7,436 bases of DNA from an uncultured Clostridia bacterium (GCA_946408145.1 CAMJQX010000076.1:1-7436); one strand, 5' to 3'; shown: positions 1 through 6,210, counted from the first letter of the stretch. Notes: a model not told the origin generated them from the letters alone. A program made the numbers and translations.

Positions 1-363
1 CGCGCCAAGGAGATCCTGGCCTACGAGCTGACCTCCATGGTCCACGGCGAGGAGGAGGCCAAAAAGGCCGAGGCCTCCGCGAAGGCGCTCTTCGCCGGCG
101 GCGGCAGCAGCGAGGACATGCCCACGACCGAGCTGAGCGCGGACGATCTCACGGACGGCGCGCTCGACATCATGAGCCTGCTCGTCAAGACCGGGCTCTG
201 CAGCTCCAAGTCCGACGCCCGCCGCAATGTCCAGCAGGGCGGCGTGACCGCGAACGACGAAAAGATCGCCGACATCGCTCGTGTCTTCTCGGCCGAAGAA
301 CTGAAGGCCGGCGTCGTGCTCAAGCGCGGCAAGAAGAACTTCAACAAAGTCATTTTGAAGTAA
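1..363 (+). CDS. tyrS: Tyrosyl-tRNA synthetase, C-terminal part (5' end outside window)
   Basis: The reading frame is open from the first base and ends at TAA 361-363, giving the last 120 residues. TyrRS attaches tyrosine to tRNA-Tyr in the cytoplasm. The fragment opens with a helical stretch rich in Glu, Lys and Ala (RAKEILAYELTSMVHGEEEA) that matches the end of the catalytic/anticodon-binding part. A polar linker follows at about residues 32-52. An S4-like RNA-binding domain follows at about residues 53-100 (SLLVKTGLCSSKSDARRNV, then QQGGVTANDEKI), and the protein ends in the basic tail LKRGKKNFNKVILK typical of bacterial TyrRS. The HIGH and KMSKS catalytic motifs would lie upstream and cannot be checked. 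A hairpin terminator follows 17 bp after the stop. The identification rests on the order linker, S4 domain, conserved LKRGKKNF-like tail. Other S4 proteins lack this tail. Confidence 0.9.
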   Translation, partial: RAKEILAYELTSMVHGEEEAKKAEASAKALFAGGGSSEDMPTTELSADDLTDGALDIMSLLVKTGLCSSKSDARRNVQQGGVTANDEKIADIARVFSAEELKAGVVLKRGKKNFNKVILK

Positions 364-380
364 AGCGCTCAAACATGTCG

Positions 381-410
381 AAAAGAGGAAGGAAAACTCC
401 TTCCTCTTTT
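381..410. terminator. Rho-independent terminator between tyrS and the convergent small gene
   Basis: A perfect 12-bp inverted repeat (AAAAGAGGAAGG at 381-392 and CCTTCCTCTTTT at 399-410) encloses a 6-nt loop. On the + strand it is followed by a T-rich stretch (CTTATTTGCTTTTATT), the layout of an intrinsic terminator for tyrS. The A/T run at the base of the stem also provides a short U-run on the minus strand, so it may stop the leftward operon whose last stop codon is at 434-436. Use from the minus side is less certain because the T-run there is only the four bases inside the stem. Confidence 0.85.
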
Positions 411-433
411 CTTATTTGCTTTTATTCGCTTTT

Positions 434-829
434 TTACACAAAATACTTGCGCTTGCCATCGGCCGGGGGGATATAGCCCTTCTCGATCTCCGGCCGGATC
501 TCCTGCAGCCTTTCGTGGATCCTGTCGACCTCTTCCTCCTTGTTGAAGATGAGGTTTGCGAATTCCTTCTCTCCGTGCACGAGGATCAGGCGGTAGTAGA
601 AATAGGCGGGGCTGTCGTCCGGCTCGACGACGCTGACGCGCGTGAAGCGCCGGTCGATGTATTCATAGGGCACATAGTACTTCCGCCCCAGATCGCGATA
701 ATACAGGCAAAGCCTGCCGAGGCGGACGCGGCCGATCTCCTCCGCGCTGTTGTAGTCGTCTATGTGTTCCTGATCGGAGATCGTCTTCTTATCGACGCCG
801 CGGAATTTCATTTTACCGAGCCCGAACAT
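434..829 (-). CDS. Small hypothetical protein with a PH-like sequence pattern
   Basis: The product is 131 residues and I do not recognise a named family. It has no signal peptide or membrane segment, so it is probably cytoplasmic. The middle reads as alternating strands: a segment around IGRVRLGRLCLYYRDLGRKY, then YVPYEYIDRRFTRVSVVE, then YFYYRLILVHGEKEFANLIF. A C-terminal helix follows (EEEVDRIHERLQEIRPEI). Seven strands and a capping helix is the layout of PH-like domains, but this is a fold guess and not a family match. The start at 829 is preferred over the ATG at 833-835 because GGGAG (838-842 read on the minus strand) lies 8 nt from the former and only 2 nt from the latter. The gene overlaps the end of the PAP2 gene by 17 bp, so the two are almost certainly one transcript with coupled translation. 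Its task next to a lipid phosphatase is unknown. Confidence 0.75.
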   Translation of the reverse strand: MFGLGKMKFRGVDKKTISDQEHIDDYNSAEEIGRVRLGRLCLYYRDLGRKYYVPYEYIDRRFTRVSVVEPDDSPAYFYYRLILVHGEKEFANLIFNKEEEVDRIHERLQEIRPEIEKGYIPPADGKRKYFV

Positions 830-1457
830 TCTCATGTCTCCCTTTTTTGCGCAGCAGATCCCATTCGTACCATTTTTTTGGCAGGCGCGAGGCGATCAGC
901 ACGCCGAGGATGCCGCCGAGCGTGCCGGTGATCGCGCCGCCGATCACGTCGGTCGGGTAGTGCACGCACAGATAGATGCGCGAGACGCCCATCAGGATCG
1001 CAAAGGCCAGCGCGACCCAGCTCCAGCGCTTTTTCCCGAGAATAAAGAGCGGTATCATCGTGGCAAATGCGGCGTTCGTATGCCCGGAGGGGAAACTCTT
1101 GTCGCTCTCCGTATGCTGCCCGACCATCGTCCAGAACTGATAGAAAACAGAGCTCTCGTCCAGATACGGCCGCGGGCGGGCGATCACGACCTTCAGATAG
1201 AGATTGACGAAGGCAAAGGCGATGGCGAGGCCGATGCACATGGCCGTCCCATAGCGGCGGGTCTTTTTGAAGAAGGTGAGCGCGAGCGACAGAAGGATCA
1301 GGAAGATGCCGCCCTTTCCGAGAACGGAAACGATCTCCATAAACGGGGTAAAGAAAACGTGGCCGACGTCATACAGCTTGTGTATGAAAACGGTTACGGC
1401 TTCATCAAAGCCCGCAAAGCTGCTGTTGAGCCACAGCGCGGCTGCTGTCATCTGCAT
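813..1457 (-). CDS. PAP2-family membrane phosphatase
   Basis: The product is 214 residues. It is an integral membrane acid phosphatase of the PAP2 superfamily, which removes phosphate from lipid pyrophosphates or phosphates at the membrane surface. All three signature motifs are present: KX6RP at residues 89-97 (K89, R96, P97), PSGH at 123-126 (H126), and SRX5HX3D at 159-170 (R160, H166, D170). H166 is the expected nucleophile and H126 the proton donor. Hydrophobic segments at about 48-63, 70-88, 128-140, 147-158 and 171-190 fit the usual membrane bundle. The substrate could be undecaprenyl pyrophosphate, phosphatidate or phosphatidylglycerol phosphate, and sequence alone does not decide. The start at 1457 is preferred over an upstream in-frame ATG at 1541: an extended -10 promoter lies between the two, and a GAGAGGCAGG purine-rich stretch precedes 1457. 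The last 17 bp overlap the next gene. Confidence 0.9.
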   Translation of the reverse strand: MQMTAAALWLNSSFAGFDEAVTVFIHKLYDVGHVFFTPFMEIVSVLGKGGIFLILLSLALTFFKKTRRYGTAMCIGLAIAFAFVNLYLKVVIARPRPYLDESSVFYQFWTMVGQHTESDKSFPSGHTNAAFATMIPLFILGKKRWSWVALAFAILMGVSRIYLCVHYPTDVIGGAITGTLGGILGVLIASRLPKKWYEWDLLRKKGRHENVRAR

Positions 1458-1492
1458 AGGGTAAACCTGCCTCTCATTTTTGCTGTGTCTGT

Positions 1493-1501
1493 ATTCTATC
1501 A
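1493..1501 (-). promoter_or_regulatory. Extended -10 promoter for the PAP2 operon
   Basis: On the minus strand this reads TGATAGAAT, i.e. TG-n followed by TAGAAT (5 of 6 to TATAAT), an extended -10 element. No good -35 is seen 17 bp upstream (TGGATT), which extended -10 promoters tolerate. Transcription would begin near 1486, about 30 nt upstream of the ATG at 1457. This supports that start and rules out the ATG at 1541. Confidence 0.55.
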
Positions 1502-1528
1502 CAGGAAAGCGGGAAAATCCACAGGCAA

Positions 1529-1556
1529 TTGCATAATGCATGGCTCCCGGTACAAA
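1529..1556 (+). promoter_or_regulatory. Possible promoter for the secreted Ig-like gene
   Basis: TTGCAT (1529-1534) and TACAAA (1551-1556) are 16 bp apart, a weak sigma-A match ending 32 bp before the ATG at 1589. The -35 element overlaps a cluster of small palindromes (GCAATTGC at 1525-1532, TGCATAATGCA at 1530-1540). The call is weak: each hexamer matches the consensus at only three or four positions, and it is favoured mainly by its location. Confidence 0.3.
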
Positions 1557-1571
1557 CTAACGATGACTTCA

Positions 1572-1580
1572 AAAGGGAGG
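1572..1580 (+). promoter_or_regulatory. Ribosome binding site fixing the start at 1589
   Basis: AAAGGGAGG lies 8 nt before the ATG at 1589-1591. An earlier in-frame ATG at 1529 has no such sequence and would place this purine run inside the coding region, so 1589 is taken as the start. Confidence 0.85.
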
Positions 1581-1588
1581 TATCGGCC

Positions 1589-1957
1589 ATGAGAAAGAGA
1601 AAAACCATGCTCGCGCTGCTGCTGGGCATGTGCATGCTGGCGGGCGGCGTGCGCTCCAGCGCGGAGGGGAGCGCGCCTGCGGCGGAAAACCTGGAGCTGC
1701 GCACCTATCGGAACGTCTCGGTCGGCGGCAGGCTCAAAGCCTTCGATCCGGACGGCGACGTGGTCTCCTACAGCATCACAACCGACCCGGTCAAGGGCAG
1801 CATCGAGCTGGAGGAAAACGGCTGCTTCGTCTATACCCCGCGCGAGAACAAGCGCGGGCGCGACTACTTCGGCTACAAGGCCGTGGACAGCGAGGGCAAT
1901 CTCTCGCAGGAGGCCACGGTGATCATCCGCATCGAAAAGCAGAAAAGCAGCAAATGA
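1589..1957 (+). CDS. Small secreted protein with one Ig/cadherin-like domain
   Basis: The product is 122 residues. Residues 1-25 form a signal peptide: basic MRKRK, hydrophobic MLALLLGMCMLAGG, and a likely cleavage after VRSSA. The rest is a single beta-sandwich repeat of the cadherin/bacterial Ig (VCBS or tandem-repeat adhesin) type. It begins with AAENLELRTYRNVSVGGRL, then AFDPDGDVVSYSI (52-63), then a PVKGSIELEENGCFVYTP strand pair (67-84), then GRDYFGYKAVDSEGNLS (90-106) and a final ATVIIRIEK strand. DPDGD (53-57) resembles calcium-binding linkers of such domains. These repeats are usually found in long surface proteins with many copies or with SLH or sortase anchors. Here there is one copy and no visible anchor, so the product should be released or held by a partner. 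The Cys at residue 15 is not in a proper lipobox. It is monocistronic, divergent from the PAP2 gene, and ends in a hairpin. Its function is unknown. Confidence 0.8.
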   Translation: MRKRKTMLALLLGMCMLAGGVRSSAEGSAPAAENLELRTYRNVSVGGRLKAFDPDGDVVSYSITTDPVKGSIELEENGCFVYTPRENKRGRDYFGYKAVDSEGNLSQEATVIIRIEKQKSSK

Positions 1958-1995
1958 AACACGGGATGCATATTCGTGCATCCCGTGTTTCATTT
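1952..1995. terminator. Bidirectional terminator containing both convergent stop codons
   Basis: A perfect 19-bp inverted repeat (1952-1970 with 1977-1995) has a 6-nt loop, TATTCG. The outer arm begins AAATGAAACACGGG on either strand. In both genes the AAA is the last codon (lysine) and TGA the stop: 1952-1957 for the Ig-like gene, and 1990-1995 read on the minus strand for the transglutaminase gene. The G+C-rich inner stem (ACGGGATGCA) with A/T at the base fits a terminator active in both directions. The T-run is short (GTTTCATTT), so some readthrough in either direction is possible. Confidence 0.85.
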
Positions 1996-4143
1996 AAGGC
2001 CGAAGAAACAGCGGAACAGGAGCCGTTTCCGGAGCGGCAGGCCCGGGTAGAGCGCAGCGACCTGTCTCTCCAACAGCGTACGGCTCGCGTCCCGCTCCTC
2101 CGCTGTTACTCCCTTTGCGCTGAAACAGGCCTTCTCCGCGCAGTTTTCGATCTCCGCGGGCACAGAGCCGCCGAAGCGCGCGGCGCACCGAGAACGCTTC
2201 CAGATCGCCACAGCGGCCCGGTTCGGATCCTCGGCTTCCATGCGTCTGCGCCAGACGGCGCGGCAGATCCGGCGCCATACGGGCAGCGCGGAGAGCAGCA
2301 GCGCGAGGCACAAGGCCGTCAGCAGGGCTTTTCGGACGGCGGTCCCGTCCTGCGCACGCTCCGGCTCCGGCGGGCTCTGCAGCACGCCGACCGGCAGGGG
2401 AGCCGGGTTTTCGGCCTCCTCGCGGAATTCGATCTGCGGGACAGCCGTCTCCGCGGGCGCGTCCCCGGGTGTCGGCGTCATGAACGGATCGGCGCTCTCT
2501 TCGGGCAGCGGGTCGAGCCCGCCCCTTCCAGTCACTTCCACCGGGAGCCAGCCAAGCCCGTCCCGATAGATCTCCGCCCAGGCGTGGGCCTGCGCCCCTT
2601 TGACGTCCACGAAGCGCCCCCGCTGCGCATTCACGAGAAAGCCCTCGGTGATCCTCGCCGGGACGCCCAGCGCGCGGTACATGGCAACCGCCGCCGTTGC
2701 GAAGTGGACGCAGTAGCCGCGGTGCGCCTGTGTCAGGAAGCAGACGGCGTAATCGTCGCTGAGATAGGGCGGCGTCTCGATATCGTACTCGCCCGCGCCG
2801 CGGATGTAGGCGGCGACCTCATCGATCAGCGCCGGGGAGGCGGGATCAAGTCCGGCCTGCGCGGCGAGCGAGAGCATCGCGGAGCGGGTGCTCTCCGGCA
2901 GACGGGTATAGACCGTGTGTGCAAAGCTGCCGTAGGCCGCTTCTTCCTCCGCGCCGCAGCTTAGCAAATCAAAGTTGCCGCTCGGGGCGTAATAAACCAC
3001 CCGCTCTGGCTGCCAGTCGCCGGGGATGCCCGCGTCGTCTGTGTCGCTCAGCGCAGTGTAATAGGGCACGATCGCGTAACGCAGCTTTTCTGCCATGCGG
3101 ATCGTGAGGCTGCGCTCCCGGCCGACGGACCGCAGCGCATCTGCGGCAAAGGAGAGCGACGAGCACGGCGCTTCCGGGGCGGATGACCAGCCGGTGCCGA
3201 GATAGTCGCCATAGGAGACGGCGCGCAGATACAGCAGCCCGCTCTCGTCCGAGCGGACGCTGAAAAAGCGTTTTTCAAGCATCTGCCGGTCATAGGCCTG
3301 CGTCAGATCCATACCGCCCGCGTCCGATTCCCAGATCAGCGCGTCCCTCGCGTCCGGATCGCCCTCAGGCTCCGCCTCGATCGTGACGGGCGCGCCGAAG
3401 CCGGTATCGCTTTCGCTCTGCGTAAACCACCGGTCGAAGTATTTGTCGAGCCATTCAAGCTTCTCGGATAAGTCGAGTTTGCTTTCGTTGTAGTCATACG
3501 CCTCCGGGTGACTGGCCAGGAGCAGCACGGCCAGCAGGAGCAGGACCGGCAGCGTCAGGCAGAAAACAGTCTTGCCGGAGCCGCTGTTTTCCCCGTAGTT
3601 CCCGGCGGCGAGCACAAGGGCCCAGAAGAGCAGCAGGGCGATGACGGGGGCGTAGGAGGGCCTGCCGTTGACGGCAAGACAGGCGGCGGGCAGGGGAACG
3701 CTGCCGAGCAGACACATGAAGCGCCTGCCGCCGCTCGAGGTCAGCGCGGAGGAGAGATAGGCCATCAGCAGAAAGGCGATCAGCAGCAGAAGAAAACTGT
3801 GATCCTCCGCAGCGCGAAGATACTCGTATTCGCTTCCCCTGTACAGGAAGACCGTATAATAGGCGCCGCTGAAGCGGTCGATCAGATCGTCAAGCTGCGT
3901 GACGGCGTTGGGTTCAAAGAAGCGCGATGCAAAATACAGCAGCGCTGCCGAGCACGGTATCCCGATCAGAAGGCCGCGCCGGAAGCAGGCGCAGACCCAA
4001 AGGCACAGCGCGGCACCCAGCAGCCAGAGCCAAAGGGATCCATCCACACCGCAGTCCATGCTCTGCGCCGTGAGCGCGATCTGCGGCAGGACGCCGAGCA
4101 GCATAAGAAAAAGCACGGACAGGCGATTGTACGTTTTCCTCAC
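1990..4143 (-). CDS. Membrane transglutaminase-like protein (TgpA-like architecture)
   Basis: The product is 717 residues and is the last gene of the MoxR-DUF58 operon. About six or seven hydrophobic segments lie in residues 8-210, an extracytoplasmic region at about 215-600, one membrane helix at about 604-622 and a basic cytoplasmic tail at the end. This matches the TgpA-type layout of N-terminal membrane domain, transglutaminase core and C-terminal anchor. The core shows the papain-like triad region: Cys478 in AHRGYCVHFATA, His520 in AQAHAWAEIY, and GWLPVEVTG (531-539). There Glu536 occupies the third position, often Asp; the Glu form may also be active. A Pro/Glu-rich linker (about 540-600) precedes the last helix. 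The start is GTG at 4143-4141, with GGGGGAGG about 10 nt upstream and a 4-nt GTGA overlap with the DUF58 stop. The core probably acts outside the membrane as a protease or protein cross-linker. The substrate is unknown. Confidence 0.88.
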   Translation of the reverse strand: MRKTYNRLSVLFLMLLGVLPQIALTAQSMDCGVDGSLWLWLLGAALCLWVCACFRRGLLIGIPCSAALLYFASRFFEPNAVTQLDDLIDRFSGAYYTVFLYRGSEYEYLRAAEDHSFLLLLIAFLLMAYLSSALTSSGGRRFMCLLGSVPLPAACLAVNGRPSYAPVIALLLFWALVLAAGNYGENSGSGKTVFCLTLPVLLLLAVLLLASHPEAYDYNESKLDLSEKLEWLDKYFDRWFTQSESDTGFGAPVTIEAEPEGDPDARDALIWESDAGGMDLTQAYDRQMLEKRFFSVRSDESGLLYLRAVSYGDYLGTGWSSAPEAPCSSLSFAADALRSVGRERSLTIRMAEKLRYAIVPYYTALSDTDDAGIPGDWQPERVVYYAPSGNFDLLSCGAEEEAAYGSFAHTVYTRLPESTRSAMLSLAAQAGLDPASPALIDEVAAYIRGAGEYDIETPPYLSDDYAVCFLTQAHRGYCVHFATAAVAMYRALGVPARITEGFLVNAQRGRFVDVKGAQAHAWAEIYRDGLGWLPVEVTGRGGLDPLPEESADPFMTPTPGDAPAETAVPQIEFREEAENPAPLPVGVLQSPPEPERAQDGTAVRKALLTALCLALLLSALPVWRRICRAVWRRRMEAEDPNRAAVAIWKRSRCAARFGGSVPAEIENCAEKACFSAKGVTAEERDASRTLLERQVAALYPGLPLRKRLLFRCFFGLK

Positions 4144-5084
4144 CCCGGCAGCACCTCCCCCTCCACGATGCGGAATACGCAGCGCGCCATCGAGGCGTCA
4201 AAACGCGGGGTTTCGGAGAGCGGCGCCGCGAGCAGCGAGCAGAGCGCCTCCGTCGTCTCGCTTTCATTGCCGACGTGATAGATGCCCTCGGCGATAATAT
4301 AATGTGGAAGCTCGCGCCTGCACAGCTCGCAGGAGAGCCAGCGCAGGACCTCCAGGCCGCGGTCCGCGGCGCCGACGCGCGAGAGCACCAGGAAGATCTG
4401 ATCGTTTTCGCGCGCGAGCGCTTCGCGCACGATCAGCTCGTCCATCTTGCTGCTGAGCTTCCAGTGGATCGTGTTGACGCTGTCGCCCGCGCGGTACTCA
4501 CGCAGCTCGTGCTCCTCGGAAAAGCCGCCGCCGTACTTTGGCTTGAGGATCGGCGCCGATTCGAGCGCAACGTCCAGATCCGGCGCGGCGTCCGGTGCGG
4601 CAGGGGAGGGGAGCACGGTGCATACCGCCTGCTCCGGAAGCCGCCGGCGGATGCGGAACAAGCCCAGGAGATCCCGGCATTCGATACGCAGGACCCGACA
4701 GCAGAGCTGACCGCACACGGCGGTCGGCAGGCGGAAGGCGAGCGGTTCCGCAGCGGGATCCGCAGAGTCGAGCTTGCCGCGCCGCACTTCGCCCGTAAAG
4801 CGGTTTTTGATCTCAGCCGTCACGATCACCCTGCATGGGGGCAGGAGAGGGGAGAGCGTCAAGGCCACGACGAAGTATTCCTCGCTGCCCCTGATCGCAG
4901 TCTTCTTCAGCATGGGCTCGGCCTTGAGGGAGAGCATGGCCGGAAGCGAAAGCAGCGAAAGAAAGAGCGGGACAACGATCACGCAGAGGAGGAAATAGGG
5001 CCCGAACCAGCCGAGATAGCTCAGGCGCAGCAGCCAGGCGGCTGCGACCGCAAGCAGATAGAGAAGAAAGGCAGGCGTCGGCAT
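4140..5084 (-). CDS. DUF58 domain membrane protein
   Basis: The product is 314 residues. Two hydrophobic segments lie at about residues 5-20 and 27-50, followed by a beta-rich part with cysteines (C84, C124, C128, C129, C136). The DUF58 signature is at 191-220: EHELREYRAGDSVNTIHWKL, followed by SSKMDELIVRE. DUF58 proteins are membrane-attached, some with a von Willebrand A-like region, and are habitually encoded beside MoxR ATPases and transglutaminase-like proteins. The accepted idea, not shown by this sequence, is that MoxR remodels or matures a complex containing them. The start ATG (5082-5084) is 1 nt after the TGA of the MoxR gene and has no clear Shine-Dalgarno sequence, so translation probably depends on ribosomes ending the upstream gene. 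The 3' end overlaps the next gene by 4 nt. The biochemical role is unknown. Confidence 0.88.
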   Translation of the reverse strand: MPTPAFLLYLLAVAAAWLLRLSYLGWFGPYFLLCVIVVPLFLSLLSLPAMLSLKAEPMLKKTAIRGSEEYFVVALTLSPLLPPCRVIVTAEIKNRFTGEVRRGKLDSADPAAEPLAFRLPTAVCGQLCCRVLRIECRDLLGLFRIRRRLPEQAVCTVLPSPAAPDAAPDLDVALESAPILKPKYGGGFSEEHELREYRAGDSVNTIHWKLSSKMDELIVREALARENDQIFLVLSRVGAADRGLEVLRWLSCELCRRELPHYIIAEGIYHVGNESETTEALCSLLAAPLSETPRFDASMARCVFRIVEGEVLPG

Positions 5085-5085
5085 A

Positions 5086-6033
5086 TCACTTGATGACCGG
5101 AGGCTTTACGGACTCAAAGAGATGCTCGAGGACCTCATCCTTTTCCCCGGCGGAAGTGATCTCCTGCGGCCAGATCAGTCGGTGCTCGATGCAGTCGTGA
5201 AAGACAAAGCGCACATCCCTCGGCAATACGTAATCGCGCCCCTGGATCCAGGCCGTGGCCTTGCTCAGCGCGGTCAGGGCAAGCGAAGCGCGCGGGCTCG
5301 CGCCCTGTACGATGCGCGGATCCCCGCGCGTTTTTTCACAGAGCGTGACGATGTACTCGATCATCTCGTCCTTGATATAGACGGCGTCCGCGGCACTGCG
5401 GATATCCAGCAGTTCCTGACGGCTCACCACCTGCCGGACGCTCTCCGGGCTGACGCCGTTCTGGCGCCTGCGCACCATCTCGATCTCGTCCTCGTGCGCG
5501 GGGTAGCCCATCGAGACGCGCAGCATGAAGCGATCCATCTGCGAATCGGGCAGCATCTGCGTGCCCTTTGCGCCGGTGGGGTTCTGCGTCGCGATCACGA
5601 TGAAGGGCTGGGGGACAGGGTAAGTCCTGCCGTCGACCGTGACCTCGCCCTCCTCCATGGCCTGCAGCAGCGCCGACTGCGTGCGGGAGGTGGCGCGGTT
5701 GAGCTCGTCGGCGAGGAAGAGGTTGCAGAGGACGGCGCCCTGCTGATAGCGCATCTCGCCGGTATTCTTGTCATAGATCGAGTAGCCCGTGATATCGGAG
5801 GGCAGCACGTCCGGCGTGAACTGCACGCGGTTGTAGTCCAGACCCAGCGCGCGGGAGAGCGAGACCGCGAGCGTCGTCTTGCCGACGCCCGGGATATCCT
5901 CCATCAGGATGTGCCCGCCGGCCACGATGGCCAGCAGCACTTTGACCATCGTCTCGTTCTTCCCGACGATGACCTTGCCGACCTCCTGCAGGACCTGTTT
6001 TGCGTTTTCGATCGAGTCTAAACCTTTGCTCAT
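5086..6033 (-). CDS. MoxR-family AAA+ ATPase
   Basis: The product is 315 residues, normal for the family. Walker A is at 48-54 (PGVGKTT, K52), Walker B at 105-110 (LFLADE, D109/E110), sensor 1 at Asn151 (IATQNP), an arginine-finger candidate Arg168 in SQMDRF, and sensor 2 Arg248 in GASPRAS. All ATPase residues are present, so the enzyme should be active. MoxR ATPases act as cytoplasmic chaperones that use ATP to assemble or activate partner proteins, and the partners are usually encoded next door. Here these are the DUF58 and transglutaminase-like proteins. It is the first gene of the operon. GGAGG lies 5 nt before the ATG, and an extended -10 promoter lies about 55 bp upstream. The leader between them contains a sequence resembling an NrdR box (6055-6070). 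The name moxR is a family label, so no symbol is given. Confidence 0.93.
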   Translation of the reverse strand: MSKGLDSIENAKQVLQEVGKVIVGKNETMVKVLLAIVAGGHILMEDIPGVGKTTLAVSLSRALGLDYNRVQFTPDVLPSDITGYSIYDKNTGEMRYQQGAVLCNLFLADELNRATSRTQSALLQAMEEGEVTVDGRTYPVPQPFIVIATQNPTGAKGTQMLPDSQMDRFMLRVSMGYPAHEDEIEMVRRRQNGVSPESVRQVVSRQELLDIRSAADAVYIKDEMIEYIVTLCEKTRGDPRIVQGASPRASLALTALSKATAWIQGRDYVLPRDVRFVFHDCIEHRLIWPQEITSAGEKDEVLEHLFESVKPPVIK

Positions 6034-6054
6034 GGTATCCTCCGTCTATGACAG

Positions 6055-6070
6055 CCACAAGATATTGTGT
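6055..6070. promoter_or_regulatory. NrdR-box-like site in the leader of the moxR-type operon
   Basis: CCACAAGATATTGTGT agrees with the published NrdR-box consensus (acaCwAtATaTwGtgt, recalled from the literature) at 14 of 16 positions by my count, better than either nrdG-side site. It shares CACAAGAT with the site at 6211 and TTGTGT with the site at 6252. It lies between the predicted leftward transcription start (about 6081) and the ribosome binding site, where a bound repressor could block the operon. It may be chance, because the neighbouring genes are not nrd genes. Confidence 0.5.
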
Positions 6071-6087
6071 TCATTTCAACAGTCACT

Positions 6088-6116
6088 ATTTTACCATGCC
6101 GGAGCGTCAACAGCAA
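6088..6116 (-). promoter_or_regulatory. Promoter of the MoxR-DUF58-transglutaminase operon
   Basis: On the minus strand TTGCTG (6116-6111) is followed by exactly 17 bp and TAAAAT (6093-6088, 5 of 6 to consensus), preceded by TGG to make an extended -10. Transcription would start near 6081 and leave a leader of about 48 nt before the ATG at 6033. Confidence 0.6.
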
Positions 6117-6140
6117 GAATCTTCAGAAGTTTTAAGATTC
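6117..6140. repeat. Inverted repeat next to the leftward -35 element
   Basis: GAATCTT (6117-6123) and AAGATTC (6134-6140) form a 7-bp inverted repeat with a 10-nt spacer, immediately upstream of the leftward -35 hexamer. The right arm is part of a 9-mer (TTAAGATTC) repeated at 6247-6255. It could be an operator or a weak hairpin. No T-run follows directly, so it is not called a terminator. Confidence 0.4.
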
Positions 6141-6210
6141 CCCGGCCTTTTTGTGACGCTTTTCGGCACAGGTAAAGGCTCTCTGACAGAAAGCTACAAA
6201 TTTTAAAACA

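Noticed and set aside
1457..1541. Longer PAP2 protein starting at the ATG at 1541
   Set aside because: The extra 28 residues have no membrane or signal character, and the region contains a promoter reading the same way. The start at 1457 has a better ribosome binding region.
1589..1660. Lipoprotein lipobox around Cys15 of the Ig-like protein (LLGMC)
   Set aside because: The residue before the Cys is Met and the hydrophobic stretch before it is too short. A signal peptidase I site after VRSSA fits better.
1630..2964. Long open frame on the + strand opposite the end of the transglutaminase gene (444 codons), and similar long frames at 3508-4278, 4275-5093 and 5122-6021
   Set aside because: They are antisense to genes with clear family motifs. 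Their translations are Arg/Gly/Ala-rich with no recognisable domains, and they lack ribosome binding sites. Such frames arise in G+C-rich coding DNA because stop codons are rare on the opposite strand.
6117..6160. Hairpin 6117-6140 followed by CCTTTTTG as a rho-independent terminator
   Set aside because: The stem is only 7 bp and A/T-rich, the T-run starts 8 nt or more after it, and no rightward gene ends nearby to be terminated.
6055..6206. Small coding frames or an RNA gene within the divergent intergenic region
   Set aside because: The short + frames overlap the leftward promoter and leader, lack Shine-Dalgarno sequences and show no protein-like pattern. No extended RNA fold or riboswitch signature is visible by eye.
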